Below are positions 1 to 6,207 of a stretch of 14,134 bases of DNA, piece by piece; position 1 is the stretch's first letter, and every line of letters starts with the position of its first letter. The notes under the pieces are model-generated. The model was not told where the DNA came from, ran no database searches, and saw nothing but the letters and a program-made list of their open reading frames with translations. The position numbers and the translations under genes were made by a program. The stretch is from Dehalococcoidia bacterium UBA1332 (GTDB lineage: Bacteria > Chloroflexota > Dehalococcoidia > Lucifugimonadales > Lucifugimonadaceae). The DNA lies in the NCBI GenBank assembly GCA_002306745.1, contig DBSW01000143.1:1-14134 (forward strand), read 5' to 3'.

Positions 1-597
1 GACTGAATCCCTGACGGCTCGAACCAGATCGACCCCATGTCTTATACGTTCCGGTGTGATTGTCTGTGGCCCACCAAAAGGATAGAACTTGAGCGCTTTC
101 CAACCGTCATCCTTTAGTTGCCGCGCTGCCTCTGCATGTTTACTTGGTGAAGCCTGACGTGCTGCTGTCTCAGCTGGCACTCCTAGTCTTGGTTCTGTAA
201 GTTCTTCGAACCACCCGTTAGCATATACAGGGACACCCTCACGGTGCTTGCCACCCGCTAGCTGCCAAACAGGGATTCCTAAAGACCTTGCTTTAATGTC
301 CCATAAAGCAAGGTCTATTGCGGCTATAGCGGACATTGAAACGGGACCGCCAGCCCAAGTGACCCTCCGATATAGCGAGGTCCATATCCAATCGATGCGA
401 CGTGGATCTTTACCGATCAAAAACTTTCCAAAATCCAGAATTTCGGCAGCGAGTGCTGCATCTTTGTACTGAAGAGAACCTTCACCCCATCCTGAAATTC
501 CCTCGTCAGTATCAATCCTTACAAAAAGCCAGTTTGTACCAGCGGTCTTGTGAACGGGCGTGGCCGTACGGAACAACTGAACATCTGTGATTTTCAA
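1..597 (-). CDS. Enolase-superfamily (mandelate racemase-like) sugar-acid dehydratase, C-terminus cut by window edge
   Basis: This is the N-terminal 199 residues of an enolase-superfamily protein, about half of the usual ~380. The capping-domain pattern is clear: opening KITDVQLFR, a WGEG turn near 37-40, SAIAAIDLALWDIKAR at ~89-103, and WQLAGG at 111-116. The start of the barrel shows WKALKFYPFGG at 166-176, the second-strand Lys region (K167, K170) that carries the general base in this superfamily. The acidic metal ligands lie off the window. Members dehydrate or epimerise aldonic acids through an Mg2+-stabilised enolate in the cytoplasm; the 'ALKFxPFGG' form is common in galactonate/mannonate dehydratase-like branches, but the substrate cannot be assigned. 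The start is TTG at 597-595: a TAA codon lies directly upstream in frame, and AAGGA sits about 8 nt before it. It follows the lactonase gene by 52 nt on the same strand, so it is probably the third gene of that operon. Confidence 0.9.
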   Translation of the reverse strand, partial: MKITDVQLFRTATPVHKTAGTNWLFVRIDTDEGISGWGEGSLQYKDAALAAEILDFGKFLIGKDPRRIDWIWTSLYRRVTWAGGPVSMSAIAAIDLALWDIKARSLGIPVWQLAGGKHREGVPVYANGWFEELTEPRLGVPAETAARQASPSKHAEAARQLKDDGWKALKFYPFGGPQTITPERIRHGVDLVRAVRDSV

Positions 598-649
598 TTA
601 CAATTTTCCTTAGGAAGAATTAGCAGAAATAGATGTAGGCGCTGCCACA

Positions 650-1714
650 CTACTCAATGGATAGTAATTGCATACAAACGGGAGCTGGTATGTTGATCAC
701 TGAGCCAGTTGGCGTCAAAGTACCATCATCCTCTATCTTGAATGAGACAATGGTGTCCGAGTCTTGATTTTCGGCAAGCAAAAAATTTCCATCAGGAGTA
801 ATAGCAAAATTCCGAGGAGTATTACCCTGTGTAGACTCGTGGTCCACGAAGGTCATCGACCCGTTTGATTGATCAATCGCAAAGATCACGATTGAATCAT
901 TGCCGCGGTTAGAAGCATATACGTACTTTCCGTCTGGTGAGACGTGAATATCAGCGGTCGTATTCTGTCCCTGCCAGCCACTAGGCAGTGTTGGAACCGA
1001 CTGTGTCGGCGTCAAAGTTCCATCATGTGACAGATCATAGAGGGTTATCGTACACCCAATCTCGTTCAACACATAGACCTGTTGATTTTTAGGATGAAAT
1101 GTGAAATGTCTGGGTCCATGTCCCGGGGTTTCATCAACTGTCGATAACAACTTAAATCTCGCACTAGTGGGATCAATCGCGTAAGTAAGTACCTGATCCA
1201 TCCCCAGATCGCAGACAAAGGCAAATCTATTTGATTTATCAATATTCACAGAGTGGGCATGAGCCCTATCCTGACGGTCTGGATTGACCGAAGATCCTTT
1301 ATGTTGCACAAATTCTGTAAAATCGCCAACGGAGCCATCTTCCGCTATCGGGTGTGCAGATACACTGCCTCCAGCGTAATTTGTAACTATTACCATCGAG
1401 TCCGTAGCATCAACCATTAAGTGGCAAGGACCTGGTCCGCCAGTCGATCTTTCGTTGATTTTACATAGTTCACCTGTTGAGCGATTTACGTTGAAAGAAG
1501 TTATTCCGCCAGCGCCGTTGAAAGAGCTACTTTCAGACACTGCGTATAAATGATCACCACTAGAATCAAGGGCAACAAAAGATGGGTTTTCAAGTCCTTT
1601 TGCGACCGATATCTGCCTAAGTTCGCCCGTGTTTCCATCTAGCCTAAGGGTATAAATTCCTTCACTACCAAGCCTCGTATACGTTCCGATGAAGGCTAAC
1701 TGATCATTGCTCAT
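650..1714 (-). CDS. Lactonase family protein, seven-bladed beta-propeller (6-phosphogluconolactonase Pgl-like)
   Basis: A 354-residue protein of the PF10282-type lactonase family, close in length to E. coli Pgl (331). The blades show as repeated units that pair a 'D/SPDG' turn with a 'YAxNRG..SI..F.ID' strand pattern: residues 48-60, 100-113, 155-180, 205-225, 257-281 and 305-327. Family-typical conserved stretches are GPGPCH (94-98), RAHAHSV (150-156), GPRHF (200-204) and NTPRNF (298-303). There is no signal peptide, so it should act in the cytoplasm, hydrolysing a sugar lactone to its acid. ATG at 1714 is preceded by AAGGGAA at about 8 nt. It lies 45 nt downstream of one enolase-superfamily gene and 52 nt upstream of another. 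That context favours an aldonolactone as substrate over 6-phosphogluconolactone, because no pentose-phosphate gene is nearby. Family assignment is strong; the exact lactone is unknown. Confidence 0.92.
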   Translation of the reverse strand: MSNDQLAFIGTYTRLGSEGIYTLRLDGNTGELRQISVAKGLENPSFVALDSSGDHLYAVSESSSFNGAGGITSFNVNRSTGELCKINERSTGGPGPCHLMVDATDSMVIVTNYAGGSVSAHPIAEDGSVGDFTEFVQHKGSSVNPDRQDRAHAHSVNIDKSNRFAFVCDLGMDQVLTYAIDPTSARFKLLSTVDETPGHGPRHFTFHPKNQQVYVLNEIGCTITLYDLSHDGTLTPTQSVPTLPSGWQGQNTTADIHVSPDGKYVYASNRGNDSIVIFAIDQSNGSMTFVDHESTQGNTPRNFAITPDGNFLLAENQDSDTIVSFKIEDDGTLTPTGSVINIPAPVCMQLLSIE

Positions 1715-1759
1715 TTTTGTTTCCCTTATTGCCTAAAATTCAGATTGAATATATGACAA

Positions 1760-2890
1760 CTATTTGATTATCAGGTCCGTATCAATTTCAACGCCTATGC
1801 CTGGCATTGTCGGTAGCGGCATATACCCGTCTTCATCGACCTGTGGCGCATTTAACATGATAGAAAACTTATGTCGGTAGTCGCCGATTGGCGGATCATG
1901 CAAAAGCTCCATGAAAGGCGCATGTCTCCAAGAAGCTATTAGGTGTTGGTGCGCTATTACTCCAATATTTCCACCGCCATGATGTGGAACAAGTTCCTTA
2001 TTATATAACTCTGCAAGATTTCCAATTTTTCGCAGATTAGTAATGCCATTCATGACCATACTCTCAGGTTGCAGGAGTTTGTAAGTGTCCATCTGGCACA
2101 TCTGAACAAATTCGTGAATTCCCGAATTGTTCTCGCCACCAGCAATCCTAATTTCGACTTCTGCATTAAGACGGGCAAGCGCATCAAAGTTATACCGAGC
2201 GAGTGGTTCTTCGAGCCAAAAAATATCTAATTCTTGTAACTCAACAGCGGTCTCATATGCACGCTTATAATCCCAAATTACTCCAGCTTGCCAGTTTCCA
2301 TTACTTTGCGCCTGATTGGCATCGACCATTATGGTGAAATCAGGTCCAACAGCGTTCCGTACTGACTCAACTAGATGTATATCTTCTGAAAGCGTTTCAT
2401 AGTGCAGCCGGAGTTTCATAGCTTTCCATCCCTGTTCTTTGAGAGATACTGCCTGATCTACACGCTCTTCCGGACTCGATAGTACAACCATACTGGCATA
2501 AGGGATTATTTTTTCTTTGTTTCCACCCCAAAGTTTATATAGCGGAAGGTTTGCAGCTTTGCCAATAATGTCCCACAGCGCCATATCGACTCCAGAGACA
2601 CCTTGGTATGGAAGCGCTGTAACGTAATAATTCAGTGCGACGGCATGATCTTCAACCGCAAATGCGTTTTTACCAATCAAATACTCCTTCACGTCATTTA
2701 GCAACATCGGATGCATACCGGGACCGATGCCCGTTATACCAGCATCTGTTTGTACTTCTGTAAACGAACCACCACCAACGTTGAAAGAAGTTTTTCGTCC
2801 AGGGCTCCAAGCGGGCTCAATTTCACCAACCTGTCTAACGGTTCGTAAATTGACAATTCTGACGTCGGTAACTTTGATATTAGCAGTCAC
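1760..2890 (-). CDS. Enolase-superfamily (mandelate racemase/muconate lactonizing) dehydratase or racemase
   Basis: A complete 376-residue enolase-superfamily enzyme. The capping domain spans ~1-130 (SGVDMALWDIIGKA at 99-112). The barrel shows K159-L-R161 at the second strand, metal ligands D190 (VDAN), E227 (WLEEPL) and E253 (GGEN), and H303 in VPHHGGG. H303 sits 27 residues after E276, the same spacing as the Asp270-His297 dyad of mandelate racemase, but the Asp is Glu here (QPES). E328 could be the late acidic residue. The probable reaction is abstraction of the alpha proton of a sugar acid or similar carboxylate, followed by dehydration or epimerisation. D190 to E227 is longer than in mandelate racemase (37 against 26 residues) because of an extra stretch near 196-210. 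The start is GTG at 2890 with GGAG 6 nt upstream. It is the first gene of the leftward operon and is divergent from the cupin. The substrate cannot be assigned. Confidence 0.93.
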   Translation of the reverse strand: MTANIKVTDVRIVNLRTVRQVGEIEPAWSPGRKTSFNVGGGSFTEVQTDAGITGIGPGMHPMLLNDVKEYLIGKNAFAVEDHAVALNYYVTALPYQGVSGVDMALWDIIGKAANLPLYKLWGGNKEKIIPYASMVVLSSPEERVDQAVSLKEQGWKAMKLRLHYETLSEDIHLVESVRNAVGPDFTIMVDANQAQSNGNWQAGVIWDYKRAYETAVELQELDIFWLEEPLARYNFDALARLNAEVEIRIAGGENNSGIHEFVQMCQMDTYKLLQPESMVMNGITNLRKIGNLAELYNKELVPHHGGGNIGVIAHQHLIASWRHAPFMELLHDPPIGDYRHKFSIMLNAPQVDEDGYMPLPTMPGIGVEIDTDLIIK

Positions 2891-3169
2891 TGAATTCTCC
2901 GATTACTAGATACAGGGTTGCAAGATATTACAGTCAGGCCAACATTATTTGGGCTAAAAAGTGCAGTTTTCTACATCGTTTACTACAAAGAGAATTTCGT
3001 TCACAAAAAAATCGGCTGGAGCGGTGCACCACCGCAAGCTACGGTAATGAAATGCTTGCCTGGGATGATTCGGTCCTGGATAACATACGAAGCCGTGATC
3101 CATTTTGGCGGAAAATCTGATTGACTTCGCCAATGTAATCCCACACTACATAGCTATAAGGATTGGCTT
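2891..3169. promoter_or_regulatory. Divergent intergenic region between enolase-superfamily operon and cupin gene
   Basis: This 279-nt gap must hold the leftward promoter of the three-gene operon and the rightward promoter of the cupin. On plus, TTGACT at 3121-3126 is a good -35 hexamer, but its best -10 partner (TACATA, 3147-3152) is 20 nt away, so the promoter is weakly supported. The cupin ribosome site AAGGA lies just upstream of 3170. A perfect short hairpin, GCGGTG-CAC-CACCGC, lies at 3021-3035. No clear leftward promoter could be picked out. Short open frames here (for example 2918-3124 on plus) show no recognisable family and are probably chance. Confidence 0.4.
3021..3035. repeat. 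Short perfect hairpin in divergent promoter region
   Basis: The arms GCGGTG (3021-3026) and CACCGC (3030-3035) are exact reverse complements around a 3-nt loop. There is no T-tract after it on either strand, so it does not look like an intrinsic terminator. It could be a small operator, an RNA hairpin in a leader, or chance. Confidence 0.35.
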
Positions 3170-3484
3170 ATGAACCCGGTAATACGCAATGAAAAAAATA
3201 GCGAAAACCCACTTTTAGGGCCTAAAGATGGAGCTTCAAATTATGTAATGCTGATGGTAAAACACGATCCTGGAGAATCAAGCCCAGATCATACGCACCC
3301 TTGGGAGCATCAGGCTTATATTACGGAAGGCTCGGGCATTCTTGTATGCGATGGAAACGACTACCCAATCAAAACAGGCGATGCAGTTATGGTGCCGGGT
3401 GGGATTCGCCACCAATTCATAAACACAGGAGACGTCCCTTTACACCGTGTGACCGTAAATCCAATTGAATCTGTACAAAACTAA
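3170..3484 (+). CDS. Small single-domain cupin protein
   Basis: A 104-residue protein that is essentially one cupin barrel. Motif 1 fits G35-x5-H41-x-H43 followed by PWEHQ, with Q48 (or H47) at the position usually held by Glu, then G54. Motif 2 is nearly perfect: G70-x5-P76-G-G78-x2-H81-x3-N85. H41, H43, H81 and possibly Q48 would bind a divalent metal. Small cupins of this type are isomerases, dioxygenases, lyases or sensors for sugars and small carboxylates; nothing here selects one. ATG at 3170 has AAGGA about 8 nt upstream. It is divergent from the enolase-superfamily operon, which suggests a linked role. It ends only 3 nt from the stop of the ABC-F gene on the other strand. Confidence 0.88.
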   Translation: MNPVIRNEKNSENPLLGPKDGASNYVMLMVKHDPGESSPDHTHPWEHQAYITEGSGILVCDGNDYPIKTGDAVMVPGGIRHQFINTGDVPLHRVTVNPIESVQN

Positions 3485-3487
3485 CGC

Positions 3488-5065
3488 TTAGATTGCACTA
3501 ATTACATTAACTCCGGATAACGATATTTCACCTTGATCCAAGGTGTAAACATGAGTCGCAATCTCATCAACTATGGCTGGATCATGGCTGGCGCAGATAA
3601 TTGTGCCATCATAATCTTGCAATGCACTCAACAGTTCATCCCGGGTTGCCGCATCAAGATGGTTAGTAGGCTCATCGAGTAGAAGCACATTGTTCGGTTG
3701 AACGAGGAATTTTGCTAGCGCAACCCGACTTTTTTCACCGCCTGATAGCATGTGTACAAGTTTGTAGACATCATCCGATGAAAATAGAAATCTACCGAGT
3801 ATACTTCGAAGAGATTGATCGGATTCATCTTGGCCAGATTCTCTAACTGCCTCAAGTACCGTGAGTTTAGGATCGAGTGTCTCATCCTGATGCTGGGCAT
3901 AATAACCACGCCGAGATCGCTCAGACCAAATAATTTGCCCCTCAGTCGGAATAATTTCACCTGCAAGTATTCTTAATAGAGTGCTTTTCCCGCCTCCGTT
4001 ATGCCCTACTAAGGCGATTTTTTGATTTCGATGTACCTCAAGTGACACATCAAGCAATGCAGGTAAATCGTCCCAGTCATGCGATATACCATGAGCATCA
4101 AGCACAACCCTCTCCACTCTCCCGTTTGCTTTGATTTCGAATTTTGTCGTTTTCGAAGTGACGGACCGTTGAATTTTTTCAATTCGATCAATAGCTTTTA
4201 TTCGACTCTGTACCTGTCGAGCCTTAGTTGCCTTGTAGCGAAAACGATCTATGAATTCCTCTTGCCTGGCAATCTCGCGCTCTTGACGGTTTGCTGATGC
4301 TTCAACCTGCTCTTGTCTATTTGCTTTATTTTTCTTAAAGTCACTAAAAGATCCTGCATAGGAAATGACCTTGCCGTGTTCAACATCCAATATTCTCGTC
4401 GCCACCTGTTCGAGAAACGGTTGATCATGTGTAACCATCAATACCGCACCAGGGTAATCAGTTAACTCAGCAGCCAACCATGCTTTAGATGCTCGATCTA
4501 GATGATTCGTCGGCTCGTCTAAAAGCAAATGAGGTTGACGGCGAATAAGAATTTTGGCGAGTGATATTCGCATCCTCCAGCCACCAGAAAAATCGCCGCA
4601 TAGTTTGTAGAGATCGTCCGTCGAAAAACCAAGCCCAGTTACAACCCTTGATATAGAAGCATCAACACTACTGCCGCCGAACAACTTGAACCTTTCATGT
4701 ACGTCGTTTAATTCAGCGACTAAATCAGCGCTATTACCTTCCTCCAAGATAAGCATATCTTCGATTTCATCAATTCGAAAACGCATCGCATTTATCTCGG
4801 GCAGTGCAGACCACATTTCATCGCTTAGAGTGCGATCCAATTGCACATCCGATTCCTGATGTAGGTACGAAATTTCACCGTTCGAGATGCTGACTTGTCC
4901 GCCAGTCGATGGTTCGTCTCCGGATATCATTTTTAGTAAAGTGGTTTTGCCTGCGCCATTAGGACCCACTATTCCTATTTTTTCGTCGGCAGATACCGTG
5001 AACGAAACGGCTGAAAGCAGATCTCTGCCACCAAATGATTTTTTTAGATTTTCGACGACAATCAT
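3488..5065 (-). CDS. ABC-F family ATPase (YheS/Uup-like ribosome-associated)
   Basis: A 525-residue soluble protein with two ABC ATPase domains and no membrane segments, which defines ABC-F. Domain 1 has Walker A GPNGAGKT (34-41), signature FSGGW (159-163), Walker B with DEPTNHLD (183-190) and the H-loop at THD (212-214). Domain 2 has GHNGGGKS (354-361), LSGGEKSR (440-447), DEPTNHLD (464-471) and SHD (493-495). The linker at about 240-320 is charged and helical and contains FIDRFRYKATKARQVQSR (271-288), the P-site tRNA-interacting type typical of YheS/ABCF2-like members. These proteins enter the ribosomal E site and act on translation. The protein stops soon after domain 2, without the C-terminal extension of YheS and Uup. 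ATG at 5065 lacks a clear ribosome site. A translation role is likelier than drug resistance, but sequence alone does not settle this. Confidence 0.95.
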   Translation of the reverse strand: MIVVENLKKSFGGRDLLSAVSFTVSADEKIGIVGPNGAGKTTLLKMISGDEPSTGGQVSISNGEISYLHQESDVQLDRTLSDEMWSALPEINAMRFRIDEIEDMLILEEGNSADLVAELNDVHERFKLFGGSSVDASISRVVTGLGFSTDDLYKLCGDFSGGWRMRISLAKILIRRQPHLLLDEPTNHLDRASKAWLAAELTDYPGAVLMVTHDQPFLEQVATRILDVEHGKVISYAGSFSDFKKNKANRQEQVEASANRQEREIARQEEFIDRFRYKATKARQVQSRIKAIDRIEKIQRSVTSKTTKFEIKANGRVERVVLDAHGISHDWDDLPALLDVSLEVHRNQKIALVGHNGGGKSTLLRILAGEIIPTEGQIIWSERSRRGYYAQHQDETLDPKLTVLEAVRESGQDESDQSLRSILGRFLFSSDDVYKLVHMLSGGEKSRVALAKFLVQPNNVLLLDEPTNHLDAATRDELLSALQDYDGTIICASHDPAIVDEIATHVYTLDQGEISLSGVNVISAI

Positions 5066-5209
5066 GTGCGCTGTTTTTAGCTACTTAATTAATCGCTATT
5101 TCTAGATAATTAAACAAGAGCCCAAAAATGACTTCTTACTATCATTGAGTCAAAAAAATATTTATTTGACTCAACCTGTAAACCGTGTAGAGAAATAAAT
5201 TGCTAGTGA
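5066..5209. promoter_or_regulatory. Intergenic region upstream of the ABC-F gene
   Basis: A 144-nt AT-rich gap between two leftward genes: the end of the RraA-like gene and the start of the ABC-F gene. It holds a perfect 10-bp dyad at 5145-5174. Read leftward, TTGACT inside the right half of that dyad could be a -35 element, but no good -10 lies at the right distance. No Shine-Dalgarno precedes the ATG at 5065. Confidence 0.35.
5145..5174. repeat. Perfect 10-bp inverted repeat, operator or terminator candidate
   Basis: The arms TTGAGTCAAA (5145-5154) and TTTGACTCAA (5165-5174) are exact reverse complements with a 10-nt A/T loop. The dyad lies 36 nt after the RraA-like gene stop and 80 nt before the ABC-F start. 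The T-run on the minus strand is inside the loop and arm rather than after the stem, so it is not a classical intrinsic terminator. A dimeric regulator operator for the ABC-F gene, or an RNA 3' end structure for the upstream gene, are both possible. Confidence 0.6.
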
Positions 5210-5926
5210 TTAATAGCCTGAGCTAGCACCGCGCCGCGCAGATTCTTCCCATGCTGCAGCAAGTGTTTCTGCCGTTACATTGTCGGACTGAGCTACACTA
5301 ATGACTGCTTCTTCCTGATTAGCTAATGCCGACGCCGCTGCAGGCAGCCGACTAGCTGATTCCAATGGAATTTGGATAGCCCCATGTAAATCAGCTGCAA
5401 TCAAATCCCCTGGCTGAACATACACCCCACCAACATCAACAGGCACGTTGTAGGCAACGCCATGTATATATGCGTGTGAAACAAGTACCTCCTTTGCCCA
5501 AAACGGAAAACCCATTTCCTCTGCCTCTTTTAGATCTCTAACGCCACCGTCCGTAACAACACCTACGCAATCCAATCCGAGAGCTATATTTCCTTGAATC
5601 TCTCCCCAATACGATCCAACTGTTGCTGGATAATCAAGATCATGAAATACAATCATGCGTGGAGCTGGGATTTCCAAAATCGCATTGTAATAGTCCGTTC
5701 GTTCAAGCGCTTTTCGGGACTTATGCCTTGCTGAAATCACACCCGTGACCGCGTAGCCGACATATGTTTCAGAAACCGGAGATTGCGATTTGATTTCAGG
5801 ACGCATGAATCCTTCCGTCCGAGGCATTATGTCCATCAATTCAAGAGCGTTGGCAATAGTCGGCGTATCGATCTTCCTAAGCTGCTGCAGCAGTTTCGCA
5901 GACAACGGAGATTCCTTAGCACCCAT
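5210..5926 (-). CDS. RraA-like / 4-hydroxy-4-methyl-2-oxoglutarate aldolase family protein
   Basis: A 238-residue RraA-fold protein. Landmarks are DTPTIANALE (20-29), the glycine-rich WGE (107-109), VTDGGVRDLKEA (124-135), FPFWAK (140-145), NVPVDVGGVYVQPGD (160-174) and AADLHGAIQIP (178-187). The catalytic motif of HMG aldolases, D-x20-R-D, has exact spacing here as E109-x20-R130-D131, with Glu for the first Asp. R130 would hold the keto acid and D131 the divalent metal through water. Members cleave 4-hydroxy-2-oxo acids to pyruvate plus another carbonyl, or decarboxylate oxaloacetate. The divergent RraA proteins that bind RNase E lack the aldolase residues, so an enzyme is favoured here. A longer reading from TTG at 5953 is possible, but ATG at 5926 has a strong AGGAGA site 7 nt upstream. 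It is divergent from the ThDP-enzyme gene. Regulator-type activity is unlikely; the substrate is unknown. Confidence 0.9.
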   Translation of the reverse strand: MGAKESPLSAKLLQQLRKIDTPTIANALELMDIMPRTEGFMRPEIKSQSPVSETYVGYAVTGVISARHKSRKALERTDYYNAILEIPAPRMIVFHDLDYPATVGSYWGEIQGNIALGLDCVGVVTDGGVRDLKEAEEMGFPFWAKEVLVSHAYIHGVAYNVPVDVGGVYVQPGDLIAADLHGAIQIPLESASRLPAAASALANQEEAVISVAQSDNVTAETLAAAWEESARRGASSGY

Positions 5927-6035
5927 ATTCGTTCTCCTGTGGCGGATCAGCAAGTAATTTCATAGCAAATTATCTAGCATTGAATACTACTCCAAATACA
6001 CTCCTATACACCAGAAAAAGAATAGCTGTTCACCG

Positions 6036-6059
6036 TTATCAAACTAAATTTTTTGATAA
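6036..6059. repeat. AT-rich 8-bp inverted repeat, operator candidate
   Basis: TTATCAAA (6036-6043) and TTTGATAA (6052-6059) are exact reverse complements separated by 8 nt. The dyad sits between two divergent genes and about 30 nt upstream of the predicted -35 of the ThDP-enzyme gene. That position suits a dimeric regulator acting on one or both promoters. No regulator gene is present in the window. Confidence 0.5.
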
Positions 6060-6088
6060 ATTTTCCAGAAAAACTGCTCTGATAGGTT

Positions 6089-6117
6089 TTGTAACCGGAC
6101 AACAAGACAACTATAGG
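6089..6117 (+). promoter_or_regulatory. Predicted sigma70-type promoter for ThDP enzyme and SDR
   Basis: TTGTAA (6089-6094) and TATAGG (6112-6117) match the -35 and -10 consensus at 4 of 6 positions each, with an ideal 17-nt spacer. Transcription would start near 6124, leaving a leader of about 85 nt before the ATG at 6208. This is based on consensus matching only. Confidence 0.35.
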
Positions 6118-6207
6118 TCTAGAATCACGACGCCTCGGACACGCATGGTTAACGGAACTCTCTTAATCCGAACAACAGACAGCCGAGGGATAAACGGAGA
6201 ACGTTGA

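Larger units (their letters stand above)
5927..6207. promoter_or_regulatory. Divergent promoter region between RraA-like gene and ThDP-enzyme gene
   Basis: A 281-nt region that must drive both neighbours. Contents seen: the RraA gene ribosome site AGGAGA just right of 5926, an AT-rich perfect dyad at 6036-6059, a plausible rightward promoter at 6089-6117, and GGAGA upstream of the ATG at 6208. An open frame through 5980-6207 starts at TTG without a ribosome site and resembles no family, so it is left unannotated. Confidence 0.45.

Noticed and set aside
2918..3124. 68-codon open frame on plus in the gap before the cupin
   Set aside because: No family resemblance and no ribosome site. The other plus frame here also gives a protein-like tail (EMLAWDDSVLDNIRSR) ending at 3120, which I could not identify, so neither is annotated.
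3715..4297. Several open frames within the ABC-F gene on both strands
   Set aside because: They overlap conserved ATPase motifs in the true frame and show no independent signal.
5980..6207. 75-codon open frame abutting the ThDP-enzyme start
   Set aside because: It starts at TTG without a ribosome site, overlaps the predicted promoter and dyad, and its sequence shows no domain.
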